This document shows positions 1 to 7,900 of a DNA stretch of 17,774 bases, piece after piece. The notes below the pieces were generated by a model. It searched no databases. It saw nothing but the letters and a program-made list of their open reading frames with translations, and was not told where the DNA came from. Origin of the DNA: an uncultured Oscillospiraceae bacterium (GTDB taxonomy: Bacteria > Bacillota_A > Clostridia > Oscillospirales > Oscillospiraceae); the NCBI GenBank assembly GCA_900754605.1, contig CAAEDK010000062.1, forward strand, positions 1 through 17,774, given 5' to 3'. The position numbers were made by a program, and so were the translations under genes. Position 1 is the stretch's first letter, and each line of letters starts with the position of its first letter.

Positions 1-11
1 GTGGTAGCCAC
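1..11 (-). CDS. Probable relaxase, first codons only (partial)
   Basis: A GTG at 11-9 lies one base after the MobC stop codon (15-13) and reads Met-Ala-Thr-Thr before the window ends. Relaxase/mobilisation nuclease proteins of clostridial ICEs normally follow mobC directly, and from memory many begin with this same MATT-type start. A GGAG-like ribosome site lies about 11-14 bases upstream inside the end of mobC. Only four codons are visible, so the call rests on position and start residues alone. Confidence 0.4.
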
Positions 12-12
12 G

Positions 13-444
13 TCACACCGCGCTCCGCTTGCCGCTTTTGCCGCAAGCGTCAAAAGGCTCACCGCTTCGCGGGTGCTCCTTCTCCCCACGAAGCAGGCTT
101 CGCGGGGACCCCTTCGTGTCCATAGCGCGGGGAAGGATCACCGCTTTGGTGATGTCCCGGACAAGCTGGTCAAACTTCCGCATTTCCTCATCGTAGCGGC
201 GCTCATCAATGACGCCCAGCACATGGGCTTTCTGGGCGATCTGGTTGAGGTTGCCGCCGATCCGGTGAAGCTCCCGCATAAAGTCGTAGTAGGCGGGCGG
301 CGGCGCGTCCTGGGGGACGACGCCGTTAATAAGATGGCGCAGGTAAACCTCCTGGGAAAGCCCGCTTTTGCGAACCGCTTTCATAAAGCCCTGGTATTCT
401 TTGTTGTCGAGCCGCACCTGTACGCGGCAGTTTCTTTTCCTCAT
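13..444 (-). CDS. mobC: MobC family relaxosome accessory protein
   Basis: This 143-aa protein resembles MobC relaxosome proteins, which help the relaxase open the DNA strands at oriT. The N-terminus is basic (RKRNCRVQVRL) and looks like a ribbon-helix-helix DNA-binding start. The family signature RIGGNLNQIAQKAH is at residues 61-74. The start at 444 has a GGAGG site 7 bases upstream, and its ATGA overlaps the stop of the 35-aa gene before it by 4 bases. Residues from about 109 onward form a basic, low-complexity tail (Pro, Arg, Gly, Ser) that I do not recognise as part of the family. It is encoded by DNA rich in short inverted and direct repeats. The relaxase probably starts immediately downstream. 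The family call is firm; the tail may be a by-product of a DNA-level element. Confidence 0.9.
   Translation of the reverse strand: MRKRNCRVQVRLDNKEYQGFMKAVRKSGLSQEVYLRHLINGVVPQDAPPPAYYDFMRELHRIGGNLNQIAQKAHVLGVIDERRYDEEMRKFDQLVRDITKAVILPRAMDTKGSPRSLLRGEKEHPRSGEPFDACGKSGKRSAV
26..118. repeat. Cluster of inverted and direct repeats at the 3' end of mobC
   Basis: Three overlapping structures are visible. A 7-bp stem joins 26-32 (cgcttgc) and 43-49 (gcaagcg). A compact hairpin joins 84-94 (ccccacgaagc) and 97-107 (gcttcgcgggg), 11 bp with one mismatch and a 2-nt loop. An alternative 7-bp pairing joins 87-93 (cacgaag) and 112-118 (cttcgtg). The 10-mer gcttcgcggg occurs twice, at 64-73 and 97-106. 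The cluster encodes the odd C-terminal tail of MobC and ends just before the putative relaxase start, where binding sites for relaxosome proteins could lie. Confidence 0.6.
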
Positions 445-548
445 TCCTTGTCCTCCTCATGGCGGCGGTTGATTTGAAGCAGGCACATGACCAGTACGCC
501 GCACACGCCGCCCAGCAGAAATCCAATGGCAAAAAACAATCCTTCCAT
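441..548 (-). CDS. DUF3789-type small membrane protein
   Basis: This 35-aa peptide begins MEGLFFAIGF and has a single hydrophobic segment at about residues 4-25 with small residues in a Gly-x-x-x-Gly-like pattern (LLGGVCGVLVMCLL), then a charged tail (NRRHEEDKE). Length, glycine pattern and position next to mobC match the DUF3789 family of ICE-encoded membrane peptides, whose function is unknown. I chose the ATG at 548 because a GGAGG site lies 6 bases upstream. The longer in-frame reading from 698 would run through the hairpin array and is unlikely. The stop overlaps the mobC start as ATGA, implying translational coupling. Confidence 0.75.
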   Translation of the reverse strand: MEGLFFAIGFLLGGVCGVLVMCLLQINRRHEEDKE

Positions 549-576
549 AGAAAACCTCCATTCTTTCAAAGGGGTA

Positions 577-674
577 TTAGGGGGCGCTCCCCCTAACAAG
601 CGGTGTTTGGGCGACCAAACACGATGCTTGCTGGTACATACACGTTCCATTCCCCTGCGGGGAATTGCAGACGT
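577..674. repeat. Array of three perfect hairpins in the pcfM-DUF3789 gap
   Basis: The 139-bp gap between the two genes holds three consecutive stem-loops. Hairpin 1 pairs 577-584 (ttaggggg) with 589-596 (ccccctaa). Hairpin 2 pairs 603-610 (gtgtttgg) with 615-622 (ccaaacac) around the 4-nt loop gcga, and has an outer 5-bp stem, 597-601 with 626-630. Hairpin 3 pairs 649-655 (attcccc) with 659-665 (ggggaat), with an outer acgt/acgt pair at 642-645 and 671-674. None has a good T-tract on the minus strand, so they do not look like simple terminators. The site is just upstream of the mobC-relaxase block, so oriT, a protein-binding site or an RNA regulator are all possible. Confidence 0.75.
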
Positions 675-687
675 CCGAAAAAACAAT

Positions 688-879
688 TCATCGTCCATCC
701 CGGTCGCGGATTCGGCCCCTGGGATAAAACTCCACGTCCTTAAAGCTCTCCGCGTCCAGGATATATTCGCCGTTTTTCCAGTTGTCGGCCACTTTCTGGC
801 GGGCCTCCTCGCGGCTTTCCGCCTCCACCGTGACCGTCATTTCCAGCGTCTCACGGATAGTAATGTCGTACTCTTTCAT
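688..879 (-). CDS. DpnD/PcfM family protein
   Basis: This 63-aa protein begins MKEYDITIRETLEMTVTVEA and continues with a helix rich in Glu, Ala and Arg (SREEARQKVADNW) and then NGEYILDAESFKDVEF. This beta-strand/helix arrangement with the NxEYILDAxxF ending is the DpnD/PcfM family pattern. PcfM was named in the pCF10 conjugation operon; no biochemical role is established to my knowledge. The start at 879 has an AAAGGAG site about 8 bases upstream. Its ATG overlaps the stop of the TOPRIM gene by 4 bases, so the two are probably translated as a pair. The C-terminal tail GRIRDRDGR is basic and not distinctive. Confidence 0.8.
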   Translation of the reverse strand: MKEYDITIRETLEMTVTVEAESREEARQKVADNWKNGEYILDAESFKDVEFYPRGRIRDRDGR

Positions 880-1847
880 CGTTCCAGCTCCTTTCCTTTT
901 GCGCTGCGGATGGGAATCCCCAGCCGGTGGCAGAGAAAATCATTGACGTCTTTCCCCTGGGGCGGCGGGCGGTTTTTCACCTCGTACCCTTCGGGAATAG
1001 CCGCCAGGATGGCCTTGGCCGCCAGCCTGCCGGGGCCGTCGTTGTCCAGATGGAGATAGAGGGTCTTTACATGGGAGTGATCCTCCAAAAACCGGGTGAG
1101 GGCTGCGGGCAGCTTGCTTTCCTCGATTTTTTTCTTCGGCTGGTAAATCCCGGCCAGGGATAACAGGTTGTGCCGCCGCCAGTCAATCCCGTCCAGCTTG
1201 CACAGGGTGGCGTAGGACATCACATCAATGGCACACTCGCACAGATGGACAGCCGGGTTTTCCACGCAGGCGGGCAGGGCAAAGGAATAGTGCTTGTCGC
1301 TGCCGCTTACATCCCCGTGGAACCGGGCTTCGCCAATCCCCCGCAGGCAGCCGAACCGTGCTTTCCCGGCTTTGTCAAAGCCCACAAAAACCACGTTGCC
1401 GTGGCCCTTGTTCCAGCTCTCATAAACCCGCCCGGTCTTAACGCAGTAGTCCAAAATCTCCTGGTCTATGCCCCGGCTTGCAAGATATTGGAGCATGGCC
1501 CGGTTATCCGGGGCGGGCGGCGGCAAAAGCAGGTGCTTGGGCTTTTCCTCCTTTGTGGCGGGCGCACGGGACAGCGGCGGGATGGCCGCCCTGCCGATGA
1601 CAGCCTCCATGGCCTCCATAAAAGAGCAGCCTTTGACTTTGATGAGGTAGTCCAGCGCGCTGTATCCGCCGATCCCACGGGAAAACCAGCACCATTTGCC
1701 GTTGGAAATCCGCAGGCTGTCATGTTCCCTGGTACAGTAGACATTGCCGGAAACGTGGACAAGCTCCTGCGGCTCGCAGGTTTGCAGGTAGGTGAATAAA
1801 TCCACCTGGCGCGCTTTTTCAATCTCCTCCTGGTTATAAAAAGGCAT
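876..1847 (-). CDS. DUF3991/TOPRIM domain protein (primase-like)
   Basis: This 323-aa protein (starting MPFYNQEEIEKARQ) combines an N-terminal region resembling the CHC2-type zinc-binding fold of primases with a C-terminal TOPRIM domain, as in the DUF3991 proteins common on ICEs. Cys38, His42 and Cys53 in the NVYCTREHDS...GKWCWFSRGIGG stretch suggest the zinc-finger remnant. TOPRIM acidic residues appear as Glu204 and Asp208 (CECAID) and Asp268 and Asp270 (HLDNDGPG), with KDVND at 299-303. The role is likely in DNA primer synthesis or strand processing during transfer, which is inference. I prefer the start at 1847 because homologues begin MP-x-Y; an upstream in-frame ATG at 1871 lies inside a long stem and lacks a ribosome site. 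The SD-like AAAGGGGG lies 12 bases upstream, also inside that stem. Confidence 0.85.
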   Translation of the reverse strand: MPFYNQEEIEKARQVDLFTYLQTCEPQELVHVSGNVYCTREHDSLRISNGKWCWFSRGIGGYSALDYLIKVKGCSFMEAMEAVIGRAAIPPLSRAPATKEEKPKHLLLPPPAPDNRAMLQYLASRGIDQEILDYCVKTGRVYESWNKGHGNVVFVGFDKAGKARFGCLRGIGEARFHGDVSGSDKHYSFALPACVENPAVHLCECAIDVMSYATLCKLDGIDWRRHNLLSLAGIYQPKKKIEESKLPAALTRFLEDHSHVKTLYLHLDNDGPGRLAAKAILAAIPEGYEVKNRPPPQGKDVNDFLCHRLGIPIRSAKGKELER

Positions 1848-1921
1848 AAAAAAATACAGCCCCCTTTCCATAGCCGCAGATTTACCGCCCGCATGGGGCG
1901 GCTGGCTATGTAAAAGGGGGC
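1848..1921 (-). terminator. Long stem-loop plus U7 directly before the TOPRIM gene
   Basis: Read on the minus strand, 1921-1913 (GCCCCCTTT) pairs with 1867-1859 (AAAGGGGGC), and 1910-1904 (CATAGCC) pairs with 1875-1869 (GGCTATG): 16 bp with a tiny internal loop. A further 6-bp hairpin (1885-1890 with 1896-1901) lies in the loop. The stem is followed by TGTA, then seven Ts (1854-1848), and then the ATG of the TOPRIM gene. This has the form of an intrinsic terminator, but the stem also contains the only purine-rich SD-like sequence for the gene. It could act as an attenuator or a ribosome-site sequestering switch. Confidence 0.65.
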
Positions 1922-1946
1922 GATATTCTTTTCAGATATGTAGAAG

Positions 1947-1970
1947 GCCGGCTGGATTGCTCCAGCCGGC
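1947..1970 (-). terminator. Perfect 10-bp hairpin after the helicase stop
   Basis: On the minus strand GCCGGCTGGA (1970-1961) pairs perfectly with TCCAGCCGGC (1956-1947) around a GCAA (GNRA) tetraloop, starting 8 bases after the helicase stop codon. It is followed by CTTCTACATAT, a poor T-tract. It may be a weak terminator or an mRNA 3'-end stabiliser. The following T-poor element resembles those beside two other hairpins in the window. Confidence 0.55.
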
Positions 1971-1978
1971 ACAGGTGG

Positions 1979-4900
1979 TCAACGCTCCAGCCCCACCACC
2001 TTCCTTTCCGGCATTTCTTCCCCTTCGTCGGGGCCGTCGTCCATCAGCGTTTTGTCTTTCTCATCCATGTTGAGCAGGATGTTCAGTTCTTTGAGCCGTT
2101 TGGTTTTCTCCGCCAGCTCCGCCTCGCGGGCAAAGGGCGTTTGCAGCTCGGCACGGGCGTTTTCAAGCTGGCCCCTGGTTTCCTCCAGACGGTTTTGCTC
2201 GGCCTCCAGGCTGCCTGCAAGGTTTTCCAGGGCGTTGTCCAGGCGGGTGATATTGCCGAACACATCCGCCCCCAGCGTCACCGTGTGGGAAAGAGTGCCT
2301 TTGAGGGTGATCCGGTACTCATTGCTCCTGCCGTCGTAGGCCAGCACCATGGAAAAGCCCCGGTACTGCCCCAAAAGAACAGCGTCGGAGCCGGTCATAC
2401 GGGTGCAGACGTCGATGATGGCCTTGCCCGCGTCCTCCTTTTCAGCGTAGTGCCTGCCGTCCACCTCCATGCCGCAGAAGCCCTCCTGGGCCTTGGGGTG
2501 GGCCGCCGCCAGCGCCACGTCCTGCCCGTAGCCCTCGATTAACTCCGTGAGCCGGGTGATTTCCTCCGGGTACTTGCGGTACACCAGTTCCTCCAGGGCA
2601 TATACTTGGTTCAAGTGGCTGGCTTTCAGCATATTCAGCCGCGCCACCTCCATATCCAGGTTGCACTTTTCAATGATAAGCGGGTTGCCGGTGGCCAGCG
2701 CCTTGATCTCCGAATAGCTGAGGGCGGTTTCATCCACATCATCCGCCACACGGACGGGAGCCTTGCTGGTCATGATCTGAGCGATAAACTTCTGCTTGTT
2801 CTCCACAAGCTGGTAGAGGTAAGCGTCAAAAGTGCCTTCCGTTACATACCGATAGATTTCCACCTCCTCGTTTTCGTTGCCCTGGCGGACAATACGGCCC
2901 AGCCGCTGCTGAAGGTCGGAAGGCCGCCAGGGGCAGTCCAGGTCATGCAGGGCAATGAGCTTATCCTGGACGTTGGTGCCCGCGCCCATTTTGGCCGTGG
3001 AACCCAGCAGCACCCGCACCTGCCCGGAGCGCACTTTGGAAAACAGCTCCTTCTTTTTAGCCTCGCTGTCCGCTGTGTGGATAAATGCGATTTCTTCCTC
3101 CGGGATACCGGCGTCCATCAGTTTCTTTTTCAAATCATCGTAAACGCTGAAAGAACCGTCAGTGGTTGGCGTGGACAGGTCGCAGAATACAAGCTGGGCA
3201 GAGCGTTTTTCTTTGGTCTGTTCCCAGATGCGGAACACATTCCGGGCGCAGACAGCTACTTTGCCGTCCGGGTCGTCCGGGGCCAGAGGCTGGATGAGCC
3301 GCATATCCAGTGCCAGTTTCCGCCCGTCGTTGGTAATGCGCAGCATATTGTCCACATGGGGGTCAACCCCTCCGGCGTGGATCTTCTCGGCCCGTTCCGC
3401 CAGCCCCTTTATCATCTCTTTCTGAATCTCGGACGGTTTAATGACTTCCGTGTGGAAGTTGGCCTTTGGTACGGGGAGTCCCAGCATATCCGCCGTCTGG
3501 ATGTCCGCCGCCCCTTTGAAAGCGGCCATCAGTTCCGGCAGGTTATAAAACTTGGCGAACCGGGTTTTGGCCCGGTAGCCGGTGCCCTCCGGCGATAACT
3601 CGATGGCGGTGACAGTCTCCCCAAAGTTACTCGCCCAGTCATCAAAATGGACAAGGCCCATCTCCTGTAACATCCGGTACTGCAAATACCGCTGGATGGT
3701 ATAAAGCTCCACCATGGAGTTGGAAATGGGAGTGCCGGTGGCAAAGATCACGCCGCGCCCGCCCGTCAATTCATCCAGGTACTGGGTTTTCATAAACAGG
3801 TCGCTGGATTTCTGGGCTTCCGTCTGGGCAATGCCGCCCACATTCCTCATTTTTGTCGCCAGAAACAAGTTCTTAAAATAATGGCTCTCATCAATAAAGA
3901 GCCGGTCAACGCCGAGCTGCTCAAAAGTGACCGTATCGTCCTTGCGGCTCTGGTCGTTGAGCTTGGCAAGCCTTGCCTCCAGCGATTTCCGGGTGCGCTC
4001 CATCTGCTTGACCGTATAGCGTTCCGCTTTCTGCGCCCTGGCCTGCTCGATTCCAGCCAGGATTTCCTCGATCTGGCGTTCCAAAATGGCCTGCTGGCGC
4101 TCCACACTGATAGGGATTTTCTCGAACTGCGAATGGCCGATAATGATGGCGTCGTAGTCTCCGGTGGCAATGCGGCTGCAAAACTTCTTCCGGTTCTGGG
4201 TTTCAAAGTCTTTCTTTGTCGCTACCAGGATGTTGGCAGAAGGATAGAGCTGGAGCCATTCCGCCGCCCATTGCTCGGTGATATGGTTGGGCACCACAAT
4301 CAGCGACTTGGTGCAAAGCCCCAGGCGCTTCATCTCCATGGCGGCGGCCACCATCTCGTAGGTCTTGCCCGCCCCCACCTCGTGGGCCAGCAGGGTATTT
4401 CCGCCGTACAGGATGTGTGCGATGGCGTTCACCTGGTGGGGCCGCAGGGTGATCTCCGGGTTCATCCCCTCGAACCGGATATGCCGCCCGTCATACTCGC
4501 GGGGGCGGACGCCGTTGAAGGTTTCATTGTAAATACGGCACAGCAGCTCCCGGCGGTCAATGTCTTTCCATACCCACTCGGCAAACTTCTGCTTAATCAG
4601 TTCCTGCCTGTCCTGGGCGATGGCGGTTTCCTTCTTGTTGAGGATGGGCTTTTTCTTGCCGTTCTCGTCCTCAATATAATCGAACACCCGTACATCCCGC
4701 TGATTTAAGATGTGTTCCAGGATGTGGTAGGCGCTCATCCGCTTGGTTCCGTAGGTGGTATTGGCCTTGACGTTGGCCCGGTCAAAGTTTTTCTCCGTAA
4801 TACTCCATTGGCCGGTAACTTCGGAGCGCAGGATTCTAATGCGGCTCCTGGCCTGCCCGTAAGGGGTAAGCAGCTCCACCATGAATTGCTGGTACACGTC

Positions 4901-7900
4901 GACGGGCACCCAGTTTGCGCCAATGCGCACGCCGATCTCCCCAGCGCCTAAATCCTGTGGCTGGACGGCCTCCAGGGCCTCCACATTTCTGCGGGCGGTT
5001 TCCTTTTGCCCGGCTGGGGCCGCCTCCAGGAAGGCTTTTGCCATCCGCAGCTTCTGGCGCACTTTCCCGGAAAGGTACTCGTCCGCCGTGACAAAGGGAT
5101 AGCGGCCCAGATCCGCCAGGGAAGGCAGGATGTCCTCCGGGTTCTCCGCGCAGCGAATATCCCGGTAGATCACCCCGGCAAGCTCCCGTTCCAATTCCTC
5201 CGGGGATTTCCCCGACAGCTCCGCCATATAGTCCATGTCCACGCGGGCTTTTTCTGAAATGGACACCGCCAGCGCCTCGCTGGCCGTATCCACGCTGGTG
5301 ACAGCCACATGGGGCCGGATGGTGCGCCGGGTGAACATATCGGCTTTTCTTTTTAGGTTGCCCTGCTCATCCAACACCTCCAAAGAGCAGAGCAGGCAGT
5401 AGCTGGAGTCCTCCGAAAAGGCCAGCTTGTTGCTCCGGCTGTTGATAAGGCCGTATTTGGCGATAAAGCTGTCGTAAAGGGCGTTGAGCTTTTGCTGCTC
5501 GGCTGCAATCTCCTCGTCCGGGTAGCCTTCGGTCTGGTACTCAATAAGCCTGCGGGTACATTCCCGCAGCTCGATCATGCCACGGATACGGTTTTCCGCC
5601 GTGACGGAGACTTCCACCGGGTGCATGAGGCTGTTTTCCCGGTAGTACACCTGGCCGTCCGCAATCGTATAACTAAAGTTCTTTACATTGGGGTCGGCGG
5701 GGATGGATTTATCTTCCTCCTCGTCCAGCTCCTCCAGCTCGTAGGGCTTGATTTCCGCCTGCAAAAACTGGACGGCATTGGCAAGCTGCTCTGACAAATC
5801 TTCGCCCTCGCGGGCTTTGCAGGCGCTGTCCGGCCCGAACCGGGTGGATTCCATCTCCATGTCGCCCAGAATCATCTCCGGGTGCTGCACGAAATAGCGG
5901 TTCATGCGGATTCCGTTTTCATCCGTGTCCAAATGCACCCAATCCGGTTCCAGATCGGTGATGTGGTCGCGCTTTTGCAGGAAAATGACGTCGCTGGTCA
6001 CTTCCGTTCCGGCGTTCCGCTTGAAGGTGTTGTCCGGCAGGCGGATGGCCCCGATGAGGTCGGCGCGCTGGGCAAGATACCTGCGGACGGCGGAGTTTTC
6101 CTTATCCATGGTGCCTTTTGAAGTGACAAAGGCAATCACGCCTCCGGGCCGCACTTTGTCCAGCGTCTTTCCAAAAAAATAGTCGTGGATGAGCCAATGG
6201 TGCTTGTCGTATCGCCTATCCAGAACCTTGAAATCCCCAAAGGGGACGTTGCCCACGGCTACATCAAAAAAGCTGTCGGGCATTTGCACGGTTTCAAAGC
6301 CGTTTACGGAAATGCTGGCGTTCTGGTAAAGCTGGCCCGCAATCCGCCCGGAAATGGAATCCAGCTCCACACCGTAGGCTTTGCTGCCCGCCATATCCGC
6401 AGGGAGCAGGCCCAGGAAATTGCCGGTGCCGCAGGACGGTTCCAGGATGTTGCCCTGGGTAAAGCCCATCTGGGACAGGGCCTTGTAGATTCCCCGGATG
6501 ACCACGGGCGGCGTGTAAAAGGCGGTGAGGGTGCTGGCCCTGGCCGCCGCGTATTCCTCCGAATCCAGCAGAGATTTCAGCTCCTCATAATGGGGGCTGG
6601 TTTGTTCAAAGCAGTTTGCAAGGCCGCCCCAGCCCACATAGCGGGACAGGATTTCCTGTTCTTCGGGCGTGGCCAGCCGTTCCTCAGCTTCGATCTGCTT
6701 CAAGGTGCGGATGGCGGCAGCATTGGCCGCGTATTTCTCGCTGGGGGTGCCGTGGCCCAGGGCGTCATCGGTGATATGGAAATCATGGCGCTGATCCCTG
6801 AGGATTTCCGGGTGCAGGGTTGTGAAAGTAATGCGCTCACGCCGGGGGCGTTTGGGCGGCAGCATGGCCGGTTCTTCTTTTTGGGGCTGTGCCTGTTCCT
6901 GCTCCTGGCTGGTTTGCAGTTCCTCTGCGGCAAGCGCCGCCTGCTCGATGGCCCGTTCATCGGGGAAGTCCCCGTAAACCCGCAGCCATCTGTTCTCCTG
7001 AAGGTCATAGATACCCGCGCCGTCATAGGCAAAGCCGTCCTCGCCCTCCATCGTTCCGGCCACATATTGTTGCGCCGCCTGTTCCGCCTCTGCCAGCGTT
7101 TGGTAATCCAGCCGTTCGTCAAATCCATTTTCAAAGTGGTGGTACACCGCAACTTCGTAGGGCGGCTCCATGCGCTGGGCGTAGCGGTCGATGTCCTCCG
7201 GGTTAAGCCATTCCGGTTTTTCCGGCAGGGCGGCATAGAGTTCCCGCATTTTGGCGATCTGTTCCCGCACGTTCCCGGCCCACAAATGCTTTTCCGCACG
7301 TCCGCCAGCGCCCAGGAAGTAGTCGCAGTCGGCTTTGAGGCGGCCCAGCAGGCGGTATTCGTCCCCATGGCCGGATGGCATGGCTTCCGCAGCCGGTTCT
7401 TCTGCTAACAGCTCGCGCTCGATAAATCCGGCTACATCCTGGCTGTTCCCTTTGCCGCCATGGGAACGGTATTCAGAAATGCCGTCCTCGATCAGCTCAT
7501 CGGACGCCGCGTATCCGGCTTCATCCAGATAGGTTTTGATTTCTTCCCGCAGGGCCTGCTCCGGGGTAAGGGCAGGCGGCAGCGCCTCGATCTGCTCCAG
7601 GCAGAGGGCCACATCCACCGCGATTTCTTCCTCCGGGTCGGCATGGTCGAGGAAAGAGCGCAGCAGCTCATAGAGTTCCTCCCGCTGTGCGGGGTCGTGG
7701 AGCTGCCGGGCAATATTCTCCACCGCCTGGGCGTCATCCTCGCCGTAGTCCATATGGGAACCATCAAACTCGCCAATAAGGCGCAGCACCTGGGCGGCCA
7801 GCGTAGGATAGGGGTCTGGGGCTTCTTCTTTTTGGGGCGGTTCCTGCGCTCTGGGCGGCACGGCGAACACCGGCGCGTCCTGGGTAGCGGAAATGGTCAT

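Noticed and set aside
1..1799. Several plus-strand frames opposite mobC, pcfM and the TOPRIM gene
   Set aside because: None has a recognisable family; all are explained as complements of well-supported minus-strand genes.
1466..1972. A 168-codon minus-strand frame overlapping the TOPRIM gene in another frame
   Set aside because: Composition is Arg/Pro/Ser-rich with no family signal, unlike the nested tnpV, and it runs through the stem-loop region; treated as a shadow.
6700..7368. A 222-codon minus-strand frame nested in the helicase gene
   Set aside because: I tested it as a second nested gene after seeing tnpV. It is rich in Thr, Arg, Pro and Trp, matches nothing known, and has no convincing ribosome site.
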